From Pseudomonas azadiae (lineage in GTDB: Bacteria > Pseudomonadota > Gammaproteobacteria > Pseudomonadales > Pseudomonadaceae), in NCBI RefSeq assembly GCF_019145355.1, contig NZ_JAHSTY010000002.1:62001-126000 (forward strand): a stretch of 64,000 nt of DNA, given 5' to 3'. A model generated the notes under the pieces. It worked only from the letters and a program-made list of their open reading frames with translations, was not told the origin of the DNA and did no database searches. A program made the translations under genes and the position numbers. Below are positions 56,815-64,000 of this stretch, piece by piece. Position 1 is the stretch's first letter; each line of letters opens with the position of its first letter.

Positions 56815-57126
56815 ATGACGCAAGAACCTAGCACCCTCTATGCCAAGCTGCTCGGTGAAACCGCCGAAATATCCTGGAAGGAGCTTGAGCCGTTCTTTGC
56901 CAAGGGTGCCCTATTGTGGGTCGACGCCCGACTGGATTTGATCGAGGCCGCCGAAGGAATGGCCGAAGACAAGCGTGACAAAGTCGCCGCCTGGCTGGCC
57001 TCGGGCAACTTGGCCGAAGTGTCTGCCACGCGGGCGCTGGACCTGGTGGAGCGCGATCCGAGCTTATGGGCGGTGGTGGTTTCGCCGTGGATACTGATCC
57101 AGGAAAGGGCAGTGCCTGCGCAGTAA
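56815..57126 (+). CDS. DUF2288 protein
   Basis: A 103-residue cytosolic protein of unknown function (DUF2288). It is all-helical in appearance, with the family blocks ISWKELEPFFAKGALLWVD and WVDARLDLIEAAEGMAEDKRDKVAAWLASG. An AAGGTGA site precedes the ATG. It is divergent from braC. The following 250 bp (57127-57378) have no gene that I can support. Confidence 0.85.
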   Translation: MTQEPSTLYAKLLGETAEISWKELEPFFAKGALLWVDARLDLIEAAEGMAEDKRDKVAAWLASGNLAEVSATRALDLVERDPSLWAVVVSPWILIQERAVPAQ

Positions 57127-57378
57127 GCCCCGAAACGGTGCGCGATGTTGCGCTTTGAAAGTGTGTAGCGGAGTAACCGCTGCGCCCGTGCTGGCATCTT
57201 GCCGTGAAGAAAGATCACAGCCGAGGATGACGCGCACGGCATGGGAACAGTTTTCGCTCCGCTCAAAATGCGGGAAAATTGTTTCTCTGTGTAAACAAAA
57301 GCCCGGCAATTTTCAGATCATAAGGGTAGGAAGGGCCCAAATCCGGTAAAGTTCGCCGCTTGTCATCCGGAGCTCGTC

Positions 57379-58470
57379 ATGCCGTCAGCGCTGCCCCTCT
57401 CAGCAAAACCCTCGCACCAGTTGCTTTACCTTATCTACGGTCAACAAGAAGTTTACCGGCGCGAAGCCAAGTTCAGCATTCTCACCGCCCTGGCGCAGCT
57501 CAAGCCCGGCGAGTCGCTGTGCATCCGGGTCATGACTGACCGGCCTCAGGATTTCACCGGCTGGCCGGTGGAAACCCTGGCGCTGGACGAGCAGACCCTG
57601 ACCCGGTGGCAGGGTGACAACGGTTATACCCACCGGCGCAAGGCCTGTGCGATTGCGCAGGGATTGAAGCTGGCGGACAAGACGCTGTTTGTCGATACCG
57701 ACACATTGTTCCTCAAGTCCCCGCAGGGCGTATTCGAACTCATCGCGCCTGGCCAGTATGTGATGGACGAATTCGAATACGACTGGAGCTATGTCTGCAA
57801 TCGCCCGGATTACCTCAAGCTGGGCACGCACCTGCGCGCCCATGGCGTGTCTGCGAGCAACAGCTTCAGGCTCTACAACAGCGGCCTGTGCGGTGTGTGT
57901 GACACGGATACGGCGCTGCTCGACACCTCGATCAGCCTGATCGACGCATGGACCGAGGGTTCGTTCGACATCCACACCATCGAGCAAGTCGCCATTTCCT
58001 TCGCGATGCATGGCAAGACGGTCCGCGAGTCCAGCAAGTGGGTCTATCACTATTACGCCGAGAAGCGCTTCTTCCACGCCATGCAGGCGCATTTTTTCAA
58101 CCTTTATGGTGAAGCCTTCGGTCCCGAATTGGTCGCGCGTTGCCTGGACGTACCTCAGGTCAAGCCCACGCCTTCCGCCTGGCAGCGGCTGCTGATCAAA
58201 TGGAAGCTGCGCAATCAGCGCAAACATCTGAAGAGGGTTGGCCGCGACTTGCTCTATGGCAGCGCGGCGCCTGAGAACCCTTATTACGATGTGTGTCGAC
58301 AGGGCTGGTGGGAATCGGCCTCGCGTGAAATCCACAGATGGGATAAGGCTGAGCAGGAGGCGTTCTTCGGTACGCACGAGGCGGCGTGGCCCAAGCAGTT
58401 GCCCCGGCCTGCAAAGGCCGCCGACGAGCACGCCATCGTCGCCTACCTGCACCAACGACGGGCCCAATGA
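57379..58470 (+). CDS. GT-A fold glycosyltransferase-like protein
   Basis: A 363-residue cytosolic protein. The stretch GYTHRRKACAIAQGLKLADKTLFVDTDTLFLKSPQGVFELI (about residues 90-125) contains a DxD motif (DTDT) in the context used by GT8-like enzymes to bind metal and nucleotide sugar; LYNSGLCGVCDTD and a later HTIEQVAISFAMHG also fit a GT-A fold. The C-terminal third is basic and helical. No carbohydrate genes are adjacent; it is convergent to the tubulin-like gene. Substrate unknown. Confidence 0.72.
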   Translation: MPSALPLSAKPSHQLLYLIYGQQEVYRREAKFSILTALAQLKPGESLCIRVMTDRPQDFTGWPVETLALDEQTLTRWQGDNGYTHRRKACAIAQGLKLADKTLFVDTDTLFLKSPQGVFELIAPGQYVMDEFEYDWSYVCNRPDYLKLGTHLRAHGVSASNSFRLYNSGLCGVCDTDTALLDTSISLIDAWTEGSFDIHTIEQVAISFAMHGKTVRESSKWVYHYYAEKRFFHAMQAHFFNLYGEAFGPELVARCLDVPQVKPTPSAWQRLLIKWKLRNQRKHLKRVGRDLLYGSAAPENPYYDVCRQGWWESASREIHRWDKAEQEAFFGTHEAAWPKQLPRPAKAADEHAIVAYLHQRRAQ

Positions 58471-58474
58471 GGCC

Positions 58475-58500
58475 GCGACGGCGCCTGAGGGCGCCGTCGC
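58475..58500. terminator. Bidirectional hairpin between convergent genes
   Basis: GCGACGGCGCC and GGCGCCGTCGC pair perfectly (11 bp, loop TGAG). It starts four bases after the GT-like stop and ends six bases before the stop of the tubulin-like gene. No T-run, so it may stop transcription through stem stability or protect the 3' ends. Confidence 0.65.
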
Positions 58501-58506
58501 ATGGCT

Positions 58507-60684
58507 TCAGCCGGTCTTGCCAGTGTGGTTGTTCAGCGAAATAACCTTGGTTTTGCCAATGCGATGGCGGTAGATCTCACGCAGGTACTTGATCGCCTTC
58601 TTCACGCAGTCCCGTGACAGGCGAATATCGTTGATCGACACAAACTTGTCCTTGTCGTTGATCAGCTCGCGGTACTTCTTCTCATACATCGGCTTGATCG
58701 CGTACCAGTTGGTATCGAGGATCTTTGCCGGGTTCTCGAACTCATTGAGCAGTTCGTCGATGCGGTCTTCGTCGAAGTCCTCGTGGATGATGAAATCCAG
58801 GATCGAGTTGTCCAGCGTGTCGTCAAAGCGGTACGGGTTGCGCGCAAAGCAGCGTTTGATAAACGCCACGATCAAGGTGAGGAAGTCGTCCGACAGGCAC
58901 GGGCTTTTCGCGATCAGGGTGGTCAGCGACAGGTTGGCCGAGGCGCCGATCACCAGGGCGTAGCGCTTGAGGGTGGTGTTGGGGAACAGGCTGTTGAGGT
59001 GAGTCTTGAGCCGGTTCAGGTCCATATAGGACAGCTTGTAGTCCTTGGGCAAGGACACGATGGACACCACCGACGAGCAGTTCTTGAAGAAGTGCAGGTC
59101 ATGCAGCGCCGCTGCGTCGTAACCGGAGTTCTTGTACTGCTCCAGGGACGCCTTGTAGCGCTTGGACTCGATCGGCAGCAGGCTGATGCCTTCGATGGCC
59201 TGGGTGACCTTGTTGAAGTGCGGCAGGTCGATGGAACGGAAGAACAGGTCATCGATGTTCAGGCGCTGTGGTTCTTTTTCGAACACCTTGAATTTGTCGC
59301 TGGACGGTGCCGGCGTTTCGGGAACCACGGACTCGGCGTAGGCAATCGCCACCGGGCCGGCCAGGCTCATGAACAGGTCGTTGGCATCCAAGCGGATGGT
59401 TTCGCCGATGTCGATACCGGCGCGCCGGAAGTAGTTCTGGTCGTAGTCGGTGGTCACGGCCTGGGCGGTGAGGATGTTGAAGATCTGCTGGGAGATGTAC
59501 TGGTTGGCGTGTTTTTCCATGGCATTGACGTCAATGTTCTGGATATTGCCGTCATCGCTTTCTTCGGCATAACGCATGATGTCGTTGGAGATCAGCATCA
59601 TCGCGTTCCACGGGCGGATACGCCCTTTCACACTGGCTTCGCTGCTGTCTTCATTATCGAAGTTGTATGAGAAGTCCCATTCTTCCGAGAGGTATTTGCA
59701 CAGCAGCCGTCCGGCGTTGATGTGCAGCGCTTCGGACATTTCGCTGCGGTGGTCGGAGATATTCGGCAGCACGCAGATGCCGCTGGTGAAGATCGGCTCG
59801 AATACAAAGGCGTGGCCGCTCTTGCTGTCGTGCTCGTCGGCGGGCTTGGTGTCGAACGTCTTGTTCATGTACGAATGCTGCTGCGCCAGGCCGAATTCGG
59901 AGGCCATGCCCGAGCCAGTACCGCCGCCGGCGCTGAAGATCGAGAAGTACAGGCGCGACTGGTTGGCCTTGATGCCGCAGGAGTCGATCAGGTACGAGTG
60001 GATCATCTTCCAGTCGGGGCTGGAAAAACGCTGGGTGTCTTTGTTGAGGATGATCTTGGCCAGGTACTGCCCCAGGATCGGCGCGTTACCGGCGCCGCCG
60101 GCATGGACTTCCGACAGGTCCATGATTTTCATCTTGCTGTAGTCGCGCAGGAAACCGCTTTTTTCGCCCTTGCGCGAGAAGCGGATGCGCCCGGCGATGT
60201 CTTTGTCCAGGTCGCCCAGCATCACCAGCGGTTCCACCAGGAACACCGGTTTGCTCGCCTTGCCGCTGCCCAGGCGCAAGTTGTTGCGTAGCCACTGGGC
60301 CGGGCTGTAGCCCTTGTCCGGCGACTTGTCTTCGTTGCTGAATTCGTTCAAGTAGAACTTGCGCGCGTTGTACACCAGTTCCGCCACGTCCAGCGCGATG
60401 TTCGACCCGCAGCGGCCCAGGCCGATCAGGCACACCGAGGGAAATTCCTGTTCGCTGCGCGGGTCGCTGTCATCTTCCAGATGGGGCGGGCGCGGGAACA
60501 CCATGTCGCGCAGGCCGTCGAGGTTTTCGAGGATGCGGTCGGTATTGGTTTCGGTGAAGTACAGGTATTGCTGGGTGGCCAGCGGGCGGGCAGTGCTCAA
60601 TGACTTTGAACCTGAGGGATTGTCCGCAGGCGCTGGGAGCAACACGTCGGATACCACGGTGGCAGAGCTATTTTTAGAGGTCAT
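58507..60684 (-). CDS. Large chromosomal tubulin/FtsZ-like GTPase
   Basis: A 725-residue protein. Residues 84-95 (VCLIGLGRCGSN) resemble the first nucleotide loop of FtsZ/tubulins, HAGGAGN (194-200) a T3-like loop, and FSAGGGTGSGMASEFG (250-265) matches the tubulin/FtsZ signature GGGTG(S/T)G. The protein is twice FtsZ length: about 80 N-terminal residues of low complexity precede the GTPase fold and about 460 residues follow, with a very basic end (YLREIYRHRIGKTK). It resembles the Tubulin_2 type of family rather than FtsZ. The ATG at 60684 (MTSKNSS) is preferred over a GTG at 60789. It lies alone, next to a c-di-GMP gene. GTP binding and assembly are inferred. Confidence 0.75.
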   Translation of the reverse strand: MTSKNSSATVVSDVLLPAPADNPSGSKSLSTARPLATQQYLYFTETNTDRILENLDGLRDMVFPRPPHLEDDSDPRSEQEFPSVCLIGLGRCGSNIALDVAELVYNARKFYLNEFSNEDKSPDKGYSPAQWLRNNLRLGSGKASKPVFLVEPLVMLGDLDKDIAGRIRFSRKGEKSGFLRDYSKMKIMDLSEVHAGGAGNAPILGQYLAKIILNKDTQRFSSPDWKMIHSYLIDSCGIKANQSRLYFSIFSAGGGTGSGMASEFGLAQQHSYMNKTFDTKPADEHDSKSGHAFVFEPIFTSGICVLPNISDHRSEMSEALHINAGRLLCKYLSEEWDFSYNFDNEDSSEASVKGRIRPWNAMMLISNDIMRYAEESDDGNIQNIDVNAMEKHANQYISQQIFNILTAQAVTTDYDQNYFRRAGIDIGETIRLDANDLFMSLAGPVAIAYAESVVPETPAPSSDKFKVFEKEPQRLNIDDLFFRSIDLPHFNKVTQAIEGISLLPIESKRYKASLEQYKNSGYDAAALHDLHFFKNCSSVVSIVSLPKDYKLSYMDLNRLKTHLNSLFPNTTLKRYALVIGASANLSLTTLIAKSPCLSDDFLTLIVAFIKRCFARNPYRFDDTLDNSILDFIIHEDFDEDRIDELLNEFENPAKILDTNWYAIKPMYEKKYRELINDKDKFVSINDIRLSRDCVKKAIKYLREIYRHRIGKTKVISLNNHTGKTG

Positions 60685-60888
60685 TGTGCGCCATGTGCCT
60701 GGGCGGATGGCTAAAGAAATCAAGGGGCCATCACGCAATGGGTGTTCGCGACTTTTCAGTGCGTCCTTGTCCTGGACGAGCGGGTTCACCCCCTGATGTG
60801 TTCAGGGAAACCCAGGCCGGACTCTGATGGATCGGCCGTTCGTCGGGGTTCTTTAGGCAAATGATGGCGAAATGCCAAAGTTTAGGCG

Positions 60889-63144
60889 TCAGCGAATTGG
60901 CCCTGCCATGGAGGTGGGGCTGTCGCGGCTCGGGGTGGGCTCTGATGCCGAGCTGGTGTCCTTTGCAGCCGACGCGCCAGGCAGGTTGCGCAAGTTGATA
61001 CCCTGGATCACGCCGATGATATCGCTGGCCGCCACCGCCGGGCTCAGCAGGTAGCCCTGGACGAAATCACAGCCATGCTTGAGCAACAGCTCGAACTGCG
61101 CCTGGGTTTCCACGCCTTCGGTGACCACCTGCAAGTGCAGGGTGTGGGCCATGCCGATAATCGCCTGGACGATCTCGATATCGGCCATCGACTTGGGAAT
61201 ATCCTGGATAAACGAGCGGTCGATCTTCAAGGTATTGAGTGGCAGTCGTTTGAGGTAGGCGAGGGACGAGTAGCCGGTGCCAAAGTCGTCGATCGCCAGC
61301 GATACGCCCAGCGCGCGGATTTGCCGCAGCAGTGCCAGGGTGCTGCTGATGTTGCCCATCAGCGCATGTTCAGTCACTTCCAGTTCCAGGCGGGTGGCGG
61401 CAATGCCACTCAAGCGCAGCGCGTCTTCGATTTCGTCCGCCAGCTCATCGCGGGCCAGGTTCAGGGCCGAACAGTTCACCGACATGGTCAGTTCCGTGTA
61501 GCCACGGTCAGACAGCAGGCTCAGGTCATGACAGGCCTGGCGCAGCACCCAATGATCCAGCTCGGCGATCAGCCCGTTGCTTTCAGCGATGCCGAGAAAC
61601 CGGTCCGGTCCCAGCAGCCCATGCTGGGGGTGTTGCCAGCGCACCAAGGCTTCCAGCCGCGTGACCTTGCCCTGCTTCATGTCGAAGATCGGCTGATAGA
61701 ACAGCACCAGTTGATTGCGCGCGCGCAGGGCGCCGCGCAGTTCCTCTTCCAGTTGCAATTCCAGGGACGCGCGGGTTTTCAGGTTGGAGCTGAAGAAGTT
61801 CAGGCTGTTGCGCCCCATGTCCTTGGATTGGTACAGCGCCAGGTCGGCGGTTTTCAGCAGCTCCTCGCAGGTCAGGCCATCATCGGGGAACAGGCTGATG
61901 CCGATGCTGGTGGTCATCACCATGCGCCGTCCGGCCAGTTCGATGGGCTCTTTCATCTGCTGCATGATGCGCTGAGCCAGGTGCCGGGCTTCGTCGCGGT
62001 GGTGGATGCTGATCAAGATGCAGAACTCATCGCCGCCAAACCGCGCAACCACATCGGCGTGGCTGCGCACCGAGCCTTTGATATGCCCGGCCAAGACAGT
62101 GAGCAACTGGTCGCCGGCGTCATGCCCAAGGCTGTCGTTGATGCGTTTGAAGTGGTCGATATCAAGGAAGATCACCGCCATCATGCCGTGGGAGGCGGTT
62201 TTATCGGCGAGCTTCTCCGCGAAGATCTGGTTGAAGCCCCTGCGATTCAGCAGGCTGGTCAGGGCGTCGTAGTGGGCCACTTGCTGCAGTGAGGCGCGAG
62301 CCTGGTCGAGTTCGCTGAGCAGGGCATTAACCCGGCGCAAATCACGTTCCTTGTGTTGCAGCTTCTTGTCGGCCAAGGCGGCGCTGATGCTGCTGCCGAT
62401 CACCAGCAGGGTGATGACGGCCACCGACAGGCCCAGTTGGATGGGGTTATTGCCCGCCGGCAACGACAGGTCCGCGCCGGTGGGAACGATCAGTTGCATC
62501 GCCGCCATGCCGGTAAAGTGCATGCTCAGTATGCCCGCGCCCAGCACCAGGCTGGCGGCGTATTTGAGCAGTTGATGGAACACGCCGGTACCGGTGCGCA
62601 AGTAGCTCGACAGCAACAAGGCCGCGAGGCTTGAGCCCATGGCGATACCCACCGAAGCCATGAACAGCCCCGGCTCAAAATACACCTGGGCCTGGGAACG
62701 CATGGCCGACATGCCCACGTAGTGCATCAAGGCGATGCCAAGCCCCATCCAGACCGACGCGAGCAAATACTGATGCAAGCGCAGGGTGGAATGACTGAGG
62801 GTCTGCATGGCGAACAACGAAGCGATCAGGGCGATCAGCAAGGACACGAACGTCATCACCAATTCGTAGTGGATCGCAATGGGCGCCTGGAAGGCCAGCA
62901 TGCTGATGAAGTGGGTTGACCAGATTCCGCCCGCCAGGCAACCGGCGCCGAGCCAGCGCCAGTGGCGCCGCGCGGTGGGGTCCTCGACATGGCCGACGCG
63001 TTCAGCCATGTCCAGCGTACCGAAACCCGCCGCGCAGGCGACCAGATAGGCCAGTAGCACCAGGAACGGGTTATGACTGCAATTGAGCAATAAATGCCCG
63101 TGTTCTGGAAGCTCAGTAAAAAAATGCAGACCCAGCCATTCCAT
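60889..63144 (-). CDS. MHYT-GGDEF-EAL c-di-GMP turnover protein (MucR-like)
   Basis: A 751-residue inner-membrane protein. The MHYT sensor (seven helices; STHFISMLAF, LMHYVGMSAM and SMHFTGMAAM are the three metal-binding motifs) is followed by a GGDEF domain with intact RFGGDEF (about residue 375) and an EAL domain (LEALVRWQHPQ, then the DDFGTGYSSL block). Both activities look possible. The architecture matches P. aeruginosa MucR, which regulates alginate through c-di-GMP, and also NbdA, so the orthologue is not certain. The ATG at 63144 with an AGGG site is preferred over 63159. Confidence 0.9.
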   Translation of the reverse strand: MEWLGLHFFTELPEHGHLLLNCSHNPFLVLLAYLVACAAGFGTLDMAERVGHVEDPTARRHWRWLGAGCLAGGIWSTHFISMLAFQAPIAIHYELVMTFVSLLIALIASLFAMQTLSHSTLRLHQYLLASVWMGLGIALMHYVGMSAMRSQAQVYFEPGLFMASVGIAMGSSLAALLLSSYLRTGTGVFHQLLKYAASLVLGAGILSMHFTGMAAMQLIVPTGADLSLPAGNNPIQLGLSVAVITLLVIGSSISAALADKKLQHKERDLRRVNALLSELDQARASLQQVAHYDALTSLLNRRGFNQIFAEKLADKTASHGMMAVIFLDIDHFKRINDSLGHDAGDQLLTVLAGHIKGSVRSHADVVARFGGDEFCILISIHHRDEARHLAQRIMQQMKEPIELAGRRMVMTTSIGISLFPDDGLTCEELLKTADLALYQSKDMGRNSLNFFSSNLKTRASLELQLEEELRGALRARNQLVLFYQPIFDMKQGKVTRLEALVRWQHPQHGLLGPDRFLGIAESNGLIAELDHWVLRQACHDLSLLSDRGYTELTMSVNCSALNLARDELADEIEDALRLSGIAATRLELEVTEHALMGNISSTLALLRQIRALGVSLAIDDFGTGYSSLAYLKRLPLNTLKIDRSFIQDIPKSMADIEIVQAIIGMAHTLHLQVVTEGVETQAQFELLLKHGCDFVQGYLLSPAVAASDIIGVIQGINLRNLPGASAAKDTSSASEPTPSRDSPTSMAGPIR

Positions 63145-63282
63145 AGCATGCCCTGTCATAGCGTCACGTCACTGCCAGAGGCGATGACCTATGCGGTCGA
63201 GTATAGAAGCCTGGCGGAATTTTCCATCGCTAATGGCACTTTGCTTTGAATTATTTTGGCATCTACCGCATAGCGCCGGGTG

Positions 63283-63648
63283 CTAAGCGCTGATGGGCAG
63301 CTCCAGTTCGAAAGGGGCTTCCAGGGGCGCCAGGCCAAAGGCGGCGCGAGCAGCGTCACAATCGACATTCTGCACGCCCTGGCTCCAGGACGAATCAAAC
63401 TCGCGGCAGACACTGGAGCGTTCTTCGTAAATCGTGCAACGGGTTGCTTGGCCCACTTCACCCTCGAGGCTGCAGCAGCGCGCGGGTTTCTGGTCGGTGC
63501 CGATCATGGCCACGCGGGTGTGGTTGATCTGCACCACCAGGTCGTCGGGCACCGTGCCCCCTGACGAGGCGCACTCACCCCAGAAGAAAGACACACGAAA
63601 GTATGAACAGCAGGCACCGCAATTCAGACACGGACTGGCTTCGGACAT
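63283..63648 (-). CDS. YkgJ-family cysteine cluster protein
   Basis: A 121-residue protein with the zinc or iron-sulfur binding cluster CLNCGACCSYFRV at the N-terminus and further cysteines (RCCSLEG, RCTIYEERSSVCREF) typical of the YkgJ/CxxCxxCC family. Function unknown. The ATG at 63648 (MSEASPCLNCG) is chosen; an upstream in-frame ATG at 63657 adds three residues. The 250-bp gap to the next gene shows no feature other than promoter-like AT bias. Confidence 0.85.
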   Translation of the reverse strand: MSEASPCLNCGACCSYFRVSFFWGECASSGGTVPDDLVVQINHTRVAMIGTDQKPARCCSLEGEVGQATRCTIYEERSSVCREFDSSWSQGVQNVDCDAARAAFGLAPLEAPFELELPISA

Positions 63649-63899
63649 GGGCGTCATCGATTAGGAAGGTAAGTAGGGGGACTACGGGAAGGCTCGCCAT
63701 TCTATCCGGGCCATGGCCGTTGGGAAGGGGGGCATGTACTTATATTTTCGTAGGCAAAGTGCCGCAGCGCCGGGTCAAATCATGCCCTATCAGCTTTACG
63801 AATCATTACAGACAAGCGCCCTTCGCCTGACTATGTTGCAGGTACCGGGCGGGATGCATCGGGCATCGCAGCTCTCATAACAATAAAAGAGACGGACCC

Positions 63900-64000
63900 A
63901 TGCAGAACTCGACCCAAGCGGCGAATGCCTGGCGCATTCTGTTCCTGCTGTTCCTCGCCAACCTCTTCAACTTCTTCGACCGTACCATCCCGGCGATCAT
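63900..64000 (+). CDS. MFS transporter, N-terminal fragment (3' end outside window)
   Basis: The first 33 residues of a membrane transporter: MQNSTQAANAW then RILFLLFLANLFNFFDRTIPAII, the first helix with the FDR motif typical of major facilitator superfamily anion/carboxylate symporters. An AAAAGAGACGG site precedes the ATG. The substrate cannot be judged from this fragment. Confidence 0.8.
   Translation, partial: MQNSTQAANAWRILFLLFLANLFNFFDRTIPAI

Noticed and set aside
57155..57349. 64-codon open frame in the DUF2288-GT gap
   Set aside because: No ribosome-binding site that I can see, unusual amino-acid composition, and no family resemblance. Likely chance.

Overview
The window comes from a gammaproteobacterial chromosome of the genus Pseudomonas, most likely the P. 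fluorescens group. The evidence is the order eno-ftsB-ispD-(LysR)-frmA-fghA-ispF-truD-surE-pcm-nlpD-rpoS, the GC-rich codon usage, and many copies of the short GTGGGAGC...GCGAT repetitive extragenic palindrome typical of fluorescent pseudomonads. I recognise no IS element, prophage, CRISPR array, rRNA or tRNA. Nearly all the DNA is ordinary chromosome with short intergenic gaps. Family names come from recognising motifs by eye; no database search was run.

Layout. 1-9.8 kb: housekeeping genes (enolase end, divisome FtsB, isoprenoid IspD/IspF, glutathione-dependent formaldehyde detoxification, tRNA pseudouridylation, SurE-Pcm-NlpD-RpoS). The rpoS promoter appears to lie inside nlpD, marked by a PsrA-type box. 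9.8-14.8 kb: after a REPIN, a cold-shock gene, dcd, a small proline-rich protein, and the PdeM phosphoesterase/Lhr-type helicase half of a DNA-repair cluster. 14.8-23.7 kb: an inserted-looking block with a GtrA/GT2/PMT-type glycosyl transfer cassette, a divergent two-component system, and a five-gene polar amino-acid ABC operon. 24-26.6 kb: the other half of the repair cluster (ATP-dependent DNA ligase plus MBL-fold exonuclease). 26.6-40.6 kb: QuiP-type acylase, SEC-C proteins, a glycine-rich collagen-like protein, CopD, DinG, a GH50-like secreted hydrolase, an EstB-type serine hydrolase, an OmpA-like lipoprotein and PdxH.

40.6-51.4 kb: a glycine-zipper lipoprotein, then a 0.76 kb region without long genes that holds three closely packed small ORFs and a structured leader, NhaA, a PLP enzyme, an FAD dehydrogenase, a lipoprotein, an SDR/LysR pair, and a four-gene bufferin-like RiPP operon (DUF2282 precursor, DUF692 MNIO enzyme, DUF2063 partner, DoxX). 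51.4-64 kb: the braC-DEFG branched-chain amino-acid transporter, DUF2288, a GT-A-like protein, a large chromosomal tubulin/FtsZ-like GTPase, an MHYT-GGDEF-EAL c-di-GMP protein, a YkgJ protein and the start of an MFS transporter.

Most promising for novelty: the 725-aa tubulin-like protein (58507-60684), the small-ORF/leader region (41481-42029), the bufferin-like operon (48780-51232), and the split repair cluster with its 9 kb insertion.
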